Shown here one piece after another: positions 26,829-35,760 of a stretch of DNA of 64,000 bases. The stretch comes from Thiorhodovibrio winogradskyi (GTDB lineage Bacteria > Pseudomonadota > Gammaproteobacteria > Chromatiales > Chromatiaceae). The notes beneath the pieces were generated by a model. The model was not told the origin of the DNA. It searched no databases and saw only the letters and a program-made list of their open reading frames with translations. Position numbers and translations under genes: made by a program. The stretch spans positions 3,793,531-3,857,530 of the forward strand of contig NZ_CP121472.1 in the NCBI RefSeq assembly GCF_036208045.1, given 5' to 3'. Every line of letters starts with the position of its first letter. Positions within the stretch are counted from its first letter, which is position 1.

Positions 26829-28212
26829 TCCACGCCAGTCTGGCCTGCTCGTCGCCACCCTGCTATCCACTGCCGCATTGGCCGCACCAGAGCAAGCCAG
26901 CAATCCTTTCGACTGGGGCGCGGATCTGCGCCTGCGCCAAATCTATATCGGCAATGTGGGGCTCGATAACAATAGCGCCACCGCGGATCGCAATTTTCAG
27001 CGCCTGCGCCTGCGCTTGTGGGGTAATTACAAGCCCAATGAGCAGTTTGGCATCAACACGCGGCTGATCTGGGAAGGCCGTCACTATGGGCAGCCCGATA
27101 CGAACAGCTACCCTCTGCCCGGATTCGAGGACTGGTACAGCGGCGGCATCCTGTTCGATCAACTCAATGTCGATCTCAAGCCCATTGCCAGCCTGCCACT
27201 GACCTTCAAACTTGGTCGCCAGGATCTCATCTTTGGCAACGGCTGGCTGATCCTTGACGGCACCCCGCTCGATGGCTCGCGCACCATCTACTTCGATGCC
27301 GCCCGCGCGACCTATGAACTCGAGGCGATCGACACCACCATTGACCTCGTTTACATCGACCAGGACGCTGATACCGGGCGCTTCCCACAGCCCCTGAATG
27401 ATGACATCGAAGACCAGACCGAGCAGTATGAGACGGGGGCGATCCTCTACTTGCGCAACAAAAGCCTGCTGCAAGATGGTCTGGTCGACGGTTATTTCAT
27501 CTACAAGCACAACCGCGAGAAGCTGACCAATTACGTCCCTGGTCTCGACAGCCTGCGCAAGAACAATGGCGCACCCTTCCCCTCCCCGTCCGACACCGGC
27601 GACATCCATGGTCTTGGCGCTCGCATCGACACCAAACTGACGGACACCTGGAGCCTGCGCGCCGAGACAATCTACGAATGGGGCACGCGCAACGACGCCG
27701 ATCTCAGCGCCTTTGGCTTCAACGGGCGCCTCGGTTATTTGCTTGGCGGACCGCTCAAGCAGTCGGTGCACTTTGAGTACGAATATCTCTCGGGCAATGA
27801 TCCCGACAGCGGCACCGATCAGGCCTTCGATCCGCTCTGGGCTCGCTGGCCGCAGTGGAGCGAATTGATGGTCTATCAGTGGCCGCTTGAAAGCCGCGTC
27901 GCCGAAGCCACCAACCTGCAACGGCTGAATATCGGCTGGGGCGCCCTAGCGCACGACACCACCACGGTCACCGTCAATTACCACGCACTCTGGGCCAATG
28001 AGAACAGCACCCGCACCGCGTCCCAGCTCGCCAACATCACCGATGACGGCAAGTTTCGCGGGCATTTGTTCACCAGTTGGATCAAGACCAAAGTGAACAA
28101 ACACCTCTCCGGTCATCTGGTCGCCGAATACCTGCTGCCTGGCAATTACTACGCCAAGGATCGCCGCGACAACAGCTACTTCGTGCGCGCGGAAATCAAC
28201 CTGGCCTGGTAG
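26818..28212 (+). CDS. Outer-membrane porin, alginate-export family-like
   Basis: This 464-residue protein starts at ATG 26818, overlapping the accessory-protein gene. The signal peptide is SGLLVATLLSTAALAAPEQ. The mature part alternates short amphipathic beta strands, beginning WGADLRLRQIYIGN, with FNGRLGYLLGG midway. It ends YFVRAEINLAW, with a C-terminal aromatic residue typical of barrel proteins inserted by BamA. The GRQDLIFGNGWLILDGTPLD stretch matches Alginate_exp (PF13372) porins, many of which carry small aromatic or organic acids rather than alginate. Genomic context favours an arylacid. Confidence 0.8.
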   Translation: MTFNPRQSGLLVATLLSTAALAAPEQASNPFDWGADLRLRQIYIGNVGLDNNSATADRNFQRLRLRLWGNYKPNEQFGINTRLIWEGRHYGQPDTNSYPLPGFEDWYSGGILFDQLNVDLKPIASLPLTFKLGRQDLIFGNGWLILDGTPLDGSRTIYFDAARATYELEAIDTTIDLVYIDQDADTGRFPQPLNDDIEDQTEQYETGAILYLRNKSLLQDGLVDGYFIYKHNREKLTNYVPGLDSLRKNNGAPFPSPSDTGDIHGLGARIDTKLTDTWSLRAETIYEWGTRNDADLSAFGFNGRLGYLLGGPLKQSVHFEYEYLSGNDPDSGTDQAFDPLWARWPQWSELMVYQWPLESRVAEATNLQRLNIGWGALAHDTTTVTVNYHALWANENSTRTASQLANITDDGKFRGHLFTSWIKTKVNKHLSGHLVAEYLLPGNYYAKDRRDNSYFVRAEINLAW

Positions 28213-28339
28213 GCCCGGGCACATCCCTTTGTTTGGCCAACCCCAGGTTGCTGGCGGCCATCCCGCCCATGGGTTGCCGCTGCCAGAGGTTGCGCTGATA
28301 ATCATCGCAAGAATCGCTTGAAGACAGAGTTTCCGCACC

Positions 28340-29962
28340 ATGACAGACTCCCTGACCAAATCCCGCCAGCTCCTAAGCGGCGACGATGCCGTGGCTCTCG
28401 CGGCCCTGCATGCCGGCACCGCGCTTGGCATCGGCTACCCCGGCACGCCCTCGACGGAAATCCTCGAAACCCTTGATCGCTTGGGCGGGCGCGCGCAATG
28501 GTCGCCGAACGAGAAAACCGCGCTGGAGGTCGCCATCGGCGTCGCCTTCGCCGGCGCGCGGGCACTGGCGACCATGAAGCACGTCGGGCTGAATGTCGCG
28601 GCGGATGCCTTGTTCACCGCCACCTACACCGATGTCGATGGCGGACTGATCATTGTCTCGGCCGATGACCCCGGCATGGCCTCCAGCCAAAACGAGCAGG
28701 ACAACCGCCGCTATGCGCGCGCCGCTGGTATCCCGATGCTGGAGCCGGTCGATTCGCAGCAGGCCTATGATTTCACCTGGCTCGGCTATGAGCTGTCCGA
28801 GCGCTGGAAGATCCCGGTGCTGCTGCGCCTGACCACCCGGGTGTGTCATTCCCTCACACCGGTGCTGCCACGCGCGCCCATCGCGCCCCGGGTGGCCGAT
28901 TTCCGCCGCGATGTCCCGGCGCGGGTCATGATCCCGGCCTATGCCAAGCCCGCGCATCATCGGCTGCGCGCCAAGCTCGCCGACATTGCTGCCTGGAACG
29001 AGGCCGAGGGGCCGATGCAGACCGAGATGGGCAGCCGCTCGCTCGGCATCATTTCCACCGGTATCAGCGCCATGCACGCACGCGAGGCGGCGCCCGAGGC
29101 CAGTCATTTCAGCTTTGGGCTGACCTACCCGCTGCCGATCGGACGCATCCGTGACTTCGCCTCCCAATTCGAGCGCGTGCTGGTGATCGAGGAAGGCGAC
29201 CCGGTGCTGGTCGAGGAAGTGCGCGCCGCCGGCATCCCGGTTGAAGGCAAGACCGAGCGCTTTCGTTTCAGCGAGCTGGATGTCGCGCGGGTGCGCCGTA
29301 TCGTCGCCGGCGATGACAGCGAGGAACCGACCCCGCCCAAGGGCAAGCCGCCGGAACTCTGCCCCGGTTGTTCGCATCGCACCGTCTTTCATGCGCTGCG
29401 CGATCTTGACTGCATTGTCGCCGGCGACATTGGCTGCTACACCCTGGGCGTGCTGCCGCCCTTTTCGGCCATGGACACCTGCGTGTGCATGGGCGCGAGC
29501 ATTACCGCTGGGCTGGGGCTGCGTCATGCGCTGCCACCGGACCAGGCGCGCCGGGTGGTCAGCGTGATTGGCGACTCCACCTTTGTGCATTCCGGCCTGA
29601 CGGGTCTGGCCGAGATGGCCTACAATCCGCCGCCGACTGGGCATCTGGTGATGATTCTCGACAATGAAACCACCGCCATGACCGGTCAACAGGAGCACCC
29701 CGGCACCGGACGGGCAATCGACCACAGCCGCGCCCATCGCATGGATTTCGCCGCCGTCGCCCGTGCCATGGGGATCGCGCATGTGGACCTCATCGACGAA
29801 TCCGCCAAGAATATCGATCTCAAAGCCCGCATCGCCGAGTGCCTGGCGCGCGATGAAACCGCGCTGATGATCGTGCGTCAGCCCTGCGTGCTGGCCGCGC
29901 CCAAAATTCGGCTGTATGAAAAGGCAGCGGATCAACATTGCACCGCGGCGCCGGCAGCCTGA
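28340..29962 (+). CDS. iorA: Indolepyruvate:ferredoxin oxidoreductase, alpha subunit, lacking the ferredoxin domain
   Basis: The 540-residue thiamine-diphosphate enzyme has the N-terminal pyrimidine-binding part (GYPGTPSTEI, EKTALEVAIGVAFAGARAL, NEQDNRRYA). The C-terminal ThDP-binding part has CPGCSHRTVF, DIGCYTLG, GDSTFVHSGLTGLAEM and ETTAMTGQQEHPGTGR. With IorB it should oxidatively decarboxylate aryl pyruvates to arylacetyl-CoA and reduce ferredoxin, or run in reverse. Archaeal-type IorA continues for about 60-100 residues with two [4Fe-4S] clusters. This one ends right after RLYEKAADQHC, where the cluster domain would begin. No frameshift or cluster motif follows before iorB. Confidence 0.93.
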   Translation: MTDSLTKSRQLLSGDDAVALAALHAGTALGIGYPGTPSTEILETLDRLGGRAQWSPNEKTALEVAIGVAFAGARALATMKHVGLNVAADALFTATYTDVDGGLIIVSADDPGMASSQNEQDNRRYARAAGIPMLEPVDSQQAYDFTWLGYELSERWKIPVLLRLTTRVCHSLTPVLPRAPIAPRVADFRRDVPARVMIPAYAKPAHHRLRAKLADIAAWNEAEGPMQTEMGSRSLGIISTGISAMHAREAAPEASHFSFGLTYPLPIGRIRDFASQFERVLVIEEGDPVLVEEVRAAGIPVEGKTERFRFSELDVARVRRIVAGDDSEEPTPPKGKPPELCPGCSHRTVFHALRDLDCIVAGDIGCYTLGVLPPFSAMDTCVCMGASITAGLGLRHALPPDQARRVVSVIGDSTFVHSGLTGLAEMAYNPPPTGHLVMILDNETTAMTGQQEHPGTGRAIDHSRAHRMDFAAVARAMGIAHVDLIDESAKNIDLKARIAECLARDETALMIVRQPCVLAAPKIRLYEKAADQHCTAAPAA

Positions 29963-30037
29963 AGATCACGAGACCAGGCGTCGATTCCATTCACATCCAT
30001 CAGACGGGGCGAATGCATTTCGCCCTATACGGTAACC

Positions 30038-30529
30038 ATGACATCCACCCACAGCACCACCAATATCGTCATTGCCGGCCTCGGCGGCCAGGGCATCATC
30101 ACAGCGTCGGATATTCTCGCCGAGGCGGCTTTTCGCGCCGGCTTTGATGTCAAGAAAAGCGAACTGCACGGCATGAGCCAGCGCGGTGGTTCGGTGACCA
30201 GCGACGTGCGCTTTGGCGAGCGGGTGCTGAGCCCCATGGTGCCGGCGGGCGAGGCCGATGTGCTGCTGGTGCTCGAACCGACCCAGATCGAAATCAACCG
30301 TCCGCTGTTGCGCGCCGAGGGCGTGCTGCTGACCACCGATGTCATCCCGCCCGATGCGCTCAAGAACAAAAAGAGCCTAAATGTCGCCATGCTCGGCGCC
30401 CTGTCTGGCGTGCTGGAGATCGACGAGGACCATTGGCTCAATGCCATGCACGCGCATCTGGCCGAGAAGCTGCATCGCATCAACGACGAAGCCTTCGAGC
30501 TCGGGCGCCGCTGCGCTCAACCTGATTGA
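30038..30529 (+). CDS. iorB: Indolepyruvate oxidoreductase, beta subunit
   Basis: This 163-residue protein has IAGLGGQGIITASDILAEAA, ELHGMSQRGGSVTSDVR and the late NVAMLGALSG, all typical of the gamma-domain-like beta subunit of 2-oxoacid:ferredoxin oxidoreductases. Family members are usually about 190-200 residues. The segment between TTDVIPPDAL and NVAMLG is about 30 residues shorter than usual. It follows iorA after 75 bp and precedes paaK by 32 bp. Confidence 0.9.
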   Translation: MTSTHSTTNIVIAGLGGQGIITASDILAEAAFRAGFDVKKSELHGMSQRGGSVTSDVRFGERVLSPMVPAGEADVLLVLEPTQIEINRPLLRAEGVLLTTDVIPPDALKNKKSLNVAMLGALSGVLEIDEDHWLNAMHAHLAEKLHRINDEAFELGRRCAQPD

Positions 30530-30561
30530 TTTTCGCCTGACTGATTTTGGACGGAGTCCCC

Positions 30562-31896
30562 ATGCACAACGCGCTCTGGAACGACGACGCCGGCGGTTTT
30601 CACCCGGCCAGCGCACCGGATTTTCTGCCCGACAAGCGCCTGAAAGAGGTTCAGCTGCGCCGTCTGCGCGCGGTTATCGGCCGTGCCTACGAGCATGTCG
30701 AGCTGTTTCGCACCCGGATGCGGGAGCGCAAGCTCACACCCGAGAGCATCCAAGGTCTCGCCGACATCGCGCGCCTGCCCTTCATGATCAAGACCGATCT
30801 GCGCGACACCTATCCCTTCGGGCTCTTTGCCAGCCCCATGTCGGATATCGTGCGTCTGCATGCCTCATCCGGCACCACCGGCAAGCCGATTGTGGTGGCC
30901 TACACCCAAGAAGACCTCAAAGTCTGGGCCGAGGTGATGACCCGTACCTTCGCCTCCTGCGGGCTGCATCGCGGCGATATTCTGCAAAATGCCTTCGGTT
31001 ACGGCCTCTTCACCGGCGGCCTGGGCGCCCACTACGGCGCCGAGACCCTGGGCGCCACCGTCATTCCCATCTCCGGCGGTAACACCGACCGTCAGATCAT
31101 GGTGATGCGTGATTTCGGCGTCACGGCCCTGTGCGCCACGCCGAGCTATTTCACCTACCTGATTGAGCGCGCCGCCGATTTGGGCGCCGATCTGCGCGAC
31201 ATGCCGCTCAAGGTTGGAGTCTTCGGCGCCGAGCCCTGGTCGGATGCCATGCGCGCGCGCATCGAGGAGGCCGCCGGCATCAAGGCCTACGACATCTACG
31301 GCCTGTCGGAAATCATCGGCCCCGGGGTGGCGAGCGAATGCGAGGCGCAGGACGGGCTGCATGTGTTCGAGGATCATTTCTACCCGGAGATTATCGACCC
31401 CGAAAGTGGCGCGGTGCTGCCCGACGGCGAGGAGGGCGAACTGGTCATCACCACCCTGAGCAAGAAAGCCATGCCGGTGATCCGCTATCGCACGCGCGAC
31501 ATCACCCGCATCATCCCCGAGCCCTGCTCCTGTGGGCGCAGTATTCGGCGCATCCGCCGCATTGGCCGCCGCTCGGACGACATGATCATTCTGCGTGGCG
31601 TTAATGTGTACCCCAGCCAGGTCGAGGCCGCGCTGCTGGCGGTCGAGGGCACCCTGCCGCACTATCAGATCATCCTGACCCGCGAGCAGGGGCTGGATCA
31701 AATGACAGTCGAGGTCGAGGTCACGCCCGAGGTCTTTAGCGACGAGGTGCGCGCCATGGAAGAGGTGCGCGCCCGCTTGGGCCAGGCCATTGAGCGCATT
31801 ATCGGCATCCGCGTTACCCTGCGCCTGGTCGAGCCGCGCAGCATCGAGCGCAGCCAGGGCAAGGCCAAGCGGGTGATCGACAGACGCGGGGACTAA
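30562..31896 (+). CDS. paaK: Phenylacetate-CoA ligase, copy 1
   Basis: This 444-residue adenylating enzyme starts at ATG 30562 with GGACGGAG upstream. The P-loop-like A3 motif is LHASSGTTGKPIVVAYT. Other family motifs are GYGLFTGGLGAHYG, YDIYGLSEIIGPGVASEC, the hinge RYRTRDIT, a CSCGRSI zinc-like knuckle and SDDMIILRGVNVYPSQVE. It activates arylacetates with ATP and CoA to arylacetyl-CoA, feeding or draining the IorAB reaction. It lies in the same operon as iorAB. Confidence 0.94.
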   Translation: MHNALWNDDAGGFHPASAPDFLPDKRLKEVQLRRLRAVIGRAYEHVELFRTRMRERKLTPESIQGLADIARLPFMIKTDLRDTYPFGLFASPMSDIVRLHASSGTTGKPIVVAYTQEDLKVWAEVMTRTFASCGLHRGDILQNAFGYGLFTGGLGAHYGAETLGATVIPISGGNTDRQIMVMRDFGVTALCATPSYFTYLIERAADLGADLRDMPLKVGVFGAEPWSDAMRARIEEAAGIKAYDIYGLSEIIGPGVASECEAQDGLHVFEDHFYPEIIDPESGAVLPDGEEGELVITTLSKKAMPVIRYRTRDITRIIPEPCSCGRSIRRIRRIGRRSDDMIILRGVNVYPSQVEAALLAVEGTLPHYQIILTREQGLDQMTVEVEVTPEVFSDEVRAMEEVRARLGQAIERIIGIRVTLRLVEPRSIERSQGKAKRVIDRRGD

Positions 31897-31991
31897 ATGT
31901 CTATATCGGCTCGTCTGCTCGTCCCTGCTCGACCAGAAGACGACGCCGAAGCGTCGGGACTTGTCAGCTCCAATCCACTGGAACTTGCCTC

Positions 31992-32429
31992 ATGAAACTC
32001 CAACAACTCTCGCTCTTTCTCGAAAACCGCCCAGGCCGGCTGGATGCGCCGCTGGAGGCCATCGCCGCCGCTGGCATTAACATCCTGACACTATCGCTGG
32101 CCGACACCGCGCAGTTTGGCATTCTGCGACTTATTGTGCGCGACTGGGACAAGGCCCGGCAGGTGCTGGACGACGGCGGTTGGGTGGCCAACCTGACCGA
32201 GGTCGTCGCCGTGGATGTCGAAGACCGACCTGGCGGCCTGGCCGAAGTGCTCAAGGTGCTCGACCAGGCTGGTGTCAATATCGAATACATGTACGCCTTC
32301 TCGTCCTATCGCCCAGGCAAGGCGATTCTGATTTTTCGCTTCGAGGACCCGGATCAGGCGATCAAGGTACTGCTCGATCAGGGCATACGCGCACTCGACA
32401 GCGATGAGCTGATTCATGCCGACGCCTGA
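31992..32429 (+). CDS. ACT-domain protein between two PaaK genes
   Basis: The 145 residues form two ACT-type units: KLQQLSLFLENRPGRLDAPL with INILTLSLADTAQFGILRLI, then EVVAVDVEDRPGGLAEVLKV with VNIEYMYAFSS. The paired R-P-G-(R/G)-L loops are typical ligand-binding sites for amino acids. Proteins of this kind are often encoded beside iorAB/paaK and are presumed to sense aromatic amino acids. No catalytic domain is attached. Its end overlaps the start of paaK copy 2 by 14 bp. Confidence 0.9.
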   Translation: MKLQQLSLFLENRPGRLDAPLEAIAAAGINILTLSLADTAQFGILRLIVRDWDKARQVLDDGGWVANLTEVVAVDVEDRPGGLAEVLKVLDQAGVNIEYMYAFSSYRPGKAILIFRFEDPDQAIKVLLDQGIRALDSDELIHADA

Positions 32430-33819
32430 GCGCATGCCCAGTTCTCAGTCTCTCCAGTCCTCCTCGTCGTCCCAAGGCGCCTTCTCAAGCCAGACCGCGT
32501 CCGCGAGCATCTGGGATCCGGTCGCCGAGACCCAGGCCGCCGAACAACGCCAGGCACTGCAGATTGAGCGCCTGCGCGCCCTGGTCGAGCGGGTCGCGAC
32601 CGTGCCTTTCTATCGCGCCTATTTTGAGCGCCAGGATCTCGGCCCCCAACGCATCCGCTCGCTCGACGACCTGCGCCGCCTGCCCTTCACCACCAAGGAC
32701 GACCTGCGCCGCCATCATCCCTTTGGTTTCCTGACCGTCCCTCGCGCCGAGGTCGCGCGTATTCACGGCTCCTCCGGCACCACGGGCACGCCGACCTTTG
32801 TTGCCTACACCAAAGGCGATCTCGCGCTCTGGGCCGATCTGTGCGCGCGCTTTCTGGTCGCCGGCGGGCTGCAACCCCAGCACACGGTGCAGGTGGCCTT
32901 CGGCTACGGACTATTTACCGGCGGCTTTGGTCTGCACTACGGCATTGAGCGCGTCGGCGCGGCCATTATTCCGGCGGCGGCTGGTAACACGCGCCGCCAG
33001 CTCACCATCATGCGCGACCTCGACCCCGAGGTGCTCATCTGCACCCCGAGCTATGCGCTGACCATCGCCGATGGCGCGCGCGAACTGGGTATCGACCCGC
33101 GCGGCCTGCCGATCCGCTTCGGTCACTTTGGCGGCGAACCCTGGACCGAGGATCTGCGCCTGGAGATCGAACAGCAGCTCGACATCCAGGCCTTTAACAA
33201 CTACGGGTTGTCCGAGGTCATCGGCCCAGGCGTCAGCGGCGAATGCGCCGAGCGCAACGGCATGCACATCCAGGACGATCATTTCCTGGTCGAATGCCTG
33301 GACCCAGACACACTCGAGCCCGTGCCCGAGGGCGAGCCCGGCGAGTTGGTCATCACCACCCTGACGCGCGAGGCCATGCCACTGCTGCGCTATCGCACCC
33401 GCGACATCGCCCGCCTGTATCGCGGCCCCTGCCCGTGCGGGCGCACCAGCCTGCGGATGAGCCGGATCAGCGGGCGCAGCGATGACATGCTGATTATCCG
33501 TGGAGTCAATCTCTTCCCCTCGCAGATCGAGGAAGCGCTGTTGCGGGTCGAGGGCACCACCGCCCACTATCTGATTGAGGTCGAGCGCCCTGGCACCCCA
33601 GGCAGATCAATGGATGAACTGACGGTGAAGGTGGAAATCCAGCGCGAGACCTTCTCGGATCGCATGGACCGCATGCAGGCGTTGCGCGACCGCATCGCTC
33701 AAGAGATCCACGCGATCGCCGGCATTCGCGCCAAGGTGGAGTTGGTGGAGCCACGCAGTCTGGAGCGTTTTGTCGGCAAGGCCAAGCGGGTGATTGACCG
33801 GCGCGAAGGCAGCGATTGA
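32416..33819 (+). CDS. paaK: Phenylacetate-CoA ligase, copy 2
   Basis: This 467-residue protein is clearly homologous to copy 1 but diverged (LPFTTKDDLRRHHPFGF, HGSSGTTGTPTFVAYTKGD, FNNYGLSEVIGPGVSGEC, SDDMLIIRGVNLFPSQIE). It contains the same CPCGRTS knuckle. The N-terminal 35 residues are Ser/Gln-rich and not conserved. Starts at ATG 32416 or 32434 are both possible; the family domain begins at IWDPVAETQ. Two different ligases in one cluster imply two substrates, for example phenylacetate and indoleacetate, or different affinities. Confidence 0.93.
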   Translation: MPTPERMPSSQSLQSSSSSQGAFSSQTASASIWDPVAETQAAEQRQALQIERLRALVERVATVPFYRAYFERQDLGPQRIRSLDDLRRLPFTTKDDLRRHHPFGFLTVPRAEVARIHGSSGTTGTPTFVAYTKGDLALWADLCARFLVAGGLQPQHTVQVAFGYGLFTGGFGLHYGIERVGAAIIPAAAGNTRRQLTIMRDLDPEVLICTPSYALTIADGARELGIDPRGLPIRFGHFGGEPWTEDLRLEIEQQLDIQAFNNYGLSEVIGPGVSGECAERNGMHIQDDHFLVECLDPDTLEPVPEGEPGELVITTLTREAMPLLRYRTRDIARLYRGPCPCGRTSLRMSRISGRSDDMLIIRGVNLFPSQIEEALLRVEGTTAHYLIEVERPGTPGRSMDELTVKVEIQRETFSDRMDRMQALRDRIAQEIHAIAGIRAKVELVEPRSLERFVGKAKRVIDRREGSD

Positions 33820-33866
33820 GCCTTAGCCGAAACGACAGGATCCTACTTAAAGCGGAGACATTGAGC

Positions 33867-34289
33867 ATGGATGAAGCCATGGTGCGGCAATACTTCAGCG
33901 GCGATCACTTCGCCAACCACCTCGGTATTGAGCTGCTTGAGGTCGGCCCCGGGCGCGCCCGCGCCAAATTGGAGATCGATCAGCGCCATCTCAACGGCGT
34001 CGGCATCGTGCATGGCGGGGCCATCTTCGCCCTGGCCGATCTGGCCTTTGCCGTGGCATCCAACTCTCATGGTCAGATCGCCCTCGGCATCAATGTCTCC
34101 ATCGCTTACCATAAGGGCGTCAGCTCCGGTACCCTGTTCGCCGATGCCGAGGAGATTGCCTTCAACCCCAAGCTCGCGACCTACCAAATCCGTATCTCGA
34201 ACGAAACCGACGACACCCTGGCCAGCTTTCAGGGCACGGTCTATCGCAAGCGTGAGACACTCGAGCAAATCACCTTGAGGCGCGCCTGA
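33867..34289 (+). CDS. paaI: PaaI-type hotdog thioesterase
   Basis: This 140-residue protein starts at ATG 33867 with GCGGAGA upstream. The family signature is complete: HLNGVGIVHGGAIFALADLAF with catalytic Asp, the Asn-containing LGINVSIAYHKG, then the short edge strand GTVYRKRE. PaaI thioesterases hydrolyse ring-modified phenylacetyl-CoA and other aryl-CoAs to rescue CoA. It ends the arylacetate operon, 47 bp after paaK copy 2. Confidence 0.9.
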   Translation: MDEAMVRQYFSGDHFANHLGIELLEVGPGRARAKLEIDQRHLNGVGIVHGGAIFALADLAFAVASNSHGQIALGINVSIAYHKGVSSGTLFADAEEIAFNPKLATYQIRISNETDDTLASFQGTVYRKRETLEQITLRRA

Positions 34290-34322
34290 AGGCGCCGTGA
34301 CAAGCCCCCCACCGCTGAGAGG

Positions 34323-35423
34323 ATGCAGGACATGACCGCGCAACAAAACAAATCCATAGCCCTGGCTGTCGCCCTGCTTGGCCTGATCCTCACCATTGCC
34401 GGTCCGCTGCTCCCGGGTGGCGAGCGGCTCGAGCGCAACAGCCCGGCCTACACTGGCCATGTGACCGACCTTGCCGGCGGCGGCACCGACCCGAAGGATG
34501 CCCAGTCCCAGCCTCTGCTGGCCGGAACCTCCGCCGGCGAAGTTTGGCGCTATCAGGACGGCCTGTGGCAGCACCTACCGCTCGACTTCGGCGGCCATCC
34601 CATCACCACCATCATCGGCGATCCGGCCAAGCACCCGGTTGGCACCGGCGCTGGACTCTACAACCCCCCGCCTGGCACCCAATTCTCCGAACGCGTGGGG
34701 GATCTGATGCAAACACCCCTCGGCTTGGTCATCGGCAACGACCGGGGCATCCATTTGCTCGCGCCCGAGGGCAACCAACTGCTCAACGCCGGGATGAATG
34801 TTTATCGCTTCATCAGGCAAAACAATCAGGGACAGACCTACCTGCACGCCGGCACCGTGGGGGCTGGCGTGCACAGCACTACAGTGGAGGCCATGGGCAA
34901 CGACTGGCCAGCCAATAATCAGGGCCTGCCGCGGGACGCCTATGTCTACAGCTTTGCCGTCACCGAGGGTGGCAAGCTCATTGCCGGCACTAAATCTGGG
35001 CTGTTTTGGCAATCCCGGCCAGGCGACACCTGGCAACCGCTCGATGCCGAGCATGGCAAGACGCGAGTGCTGGCGCTCTATCTGGCACCGGCCACCCAGG
35101 ATCGTCCGCAGCACCTGTGGATTGGCACCGACGGCCATCTGCTACATGTCGACCTGATTGAAACCGCGGATGCGCTGAAAGTCGCCTCCACCGCCACGGC
35201 CGTGCATCAGAGCGAAGGCGCCCTGCCCTACGGCATCAGCTGGATTCGCCCCGTACCCAATGGCGTCATGATCAGCGCCGGCGCGGTCTACCAATGGGGT
35301 CCAGTGCGACTGCCCGGCTGGTATTGGATCTCCATCAGCGGCATTGTGCTGCTGCTAATCGCCGGCTGGATGCTGCCCGGCCGGGAAGAAAACCCAGACA
35401 GCAGCACGGCAACACCTGAATAG
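34323..35423 (+). CDS. Membrane-anchored beta-propeller-like protein
   Basis: The 366 residues begin with one transmembrane helix (SIALAVALLGLILTIAGPLL) and end with another (WISISGIVLLLIAGWML). About 280 residues lie between them, with repeated G-x-x-x-G-V/L-(W/Y) blades such as AGTSAGEVWRYQDGLWQHL and AGTKSGLFWQSRPGDTWQPL. This resembles BNR/YCF48-like propellers, and the large domain is probably periplasmic. Start at ATG 34323 or 34332. It follows paaI by 33 bp in the same direction, but a catalytic link is unproven. No known function. Confidence 0.6.
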   Translation: MQDMTAQQNKSIALAVALLGLILTIAGPLLPGGERLERNSPAYTGHVTDLAGGGTDPKDAQSQPLLAGTSAGEVWRYQDGLWQHLPLDFGGHPITTIIGDPAKHPVGTGAGLYNPPPGTQFSERVGDLMQTPLGLVIGNDRGIHLLAPEGNQLLNAGMNVYRFIRQNNQGQTYLHAGTVGAGVHSTTVEAMGNDWPANNQGLPRDAYVYSFAVTEGGKLIAGTKSGLFWQSRPGDTWQPLDAEHGKTRVLALYLAPATQDRPQHLWIGTDGHLLHVDLIETADALKVASTATAVHQSEGALPYGISWIRPVPNGVMISAGAVYQWGPVRLPGWYWISISGIVLLLIAGWMLPGREENPDSSTATPE

Positions 35424-35760
35424 ATTTCTGGGGGATAGAACTGCGGGGAATAGAGTTCCGGGGGACAGAGTTCCAGGGAATGCTCACAGGGCGCCATCAT
35501 GACCCGTCATTCCCCATTATTCTTGGTGACATTCATTTACGGGTCAGTTCACCGTTTCGCTTGGGCCAAGAGCCCGCTCATCTCAAGCTTTAGGCTATAC
35601 TGAGAAGCTGTCGATGCCCAGCCACGCTGGGCTCACCATCCAGTTCTCAGCTTCGTTTTAAACGGCCTTGCCCCTTTCCGCACGGACCAGTCTCGACGTG
35701 GCCTGAGTTTGTCGCGGTTCCGAGTCGGAACCGCCCACCCTGCTGCCCGAGGCCCACGCC
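35424..35760. other. Intergenic region with imperfect repeats and a hairpin
   Basis: At 35427-35486 there are about four imperfect tandem units of 15-17 bp of the form C(C/T)GGGGGATAGA(G/A)TT. At 35616-35632 a perfect 7-bp stem GCCCAGC / GCTGGGC with a 3-nt loop occurs. No gene is seen. The hairpin could end the arylacetate operon or mark the leader of the DUF3334 gene. Confidence 0.6.

Noticed and set aside
28373-29938. 521-codon minus-strand frame
   Set aside because: Antisense to iorA, whose translation is clearly the real gene.
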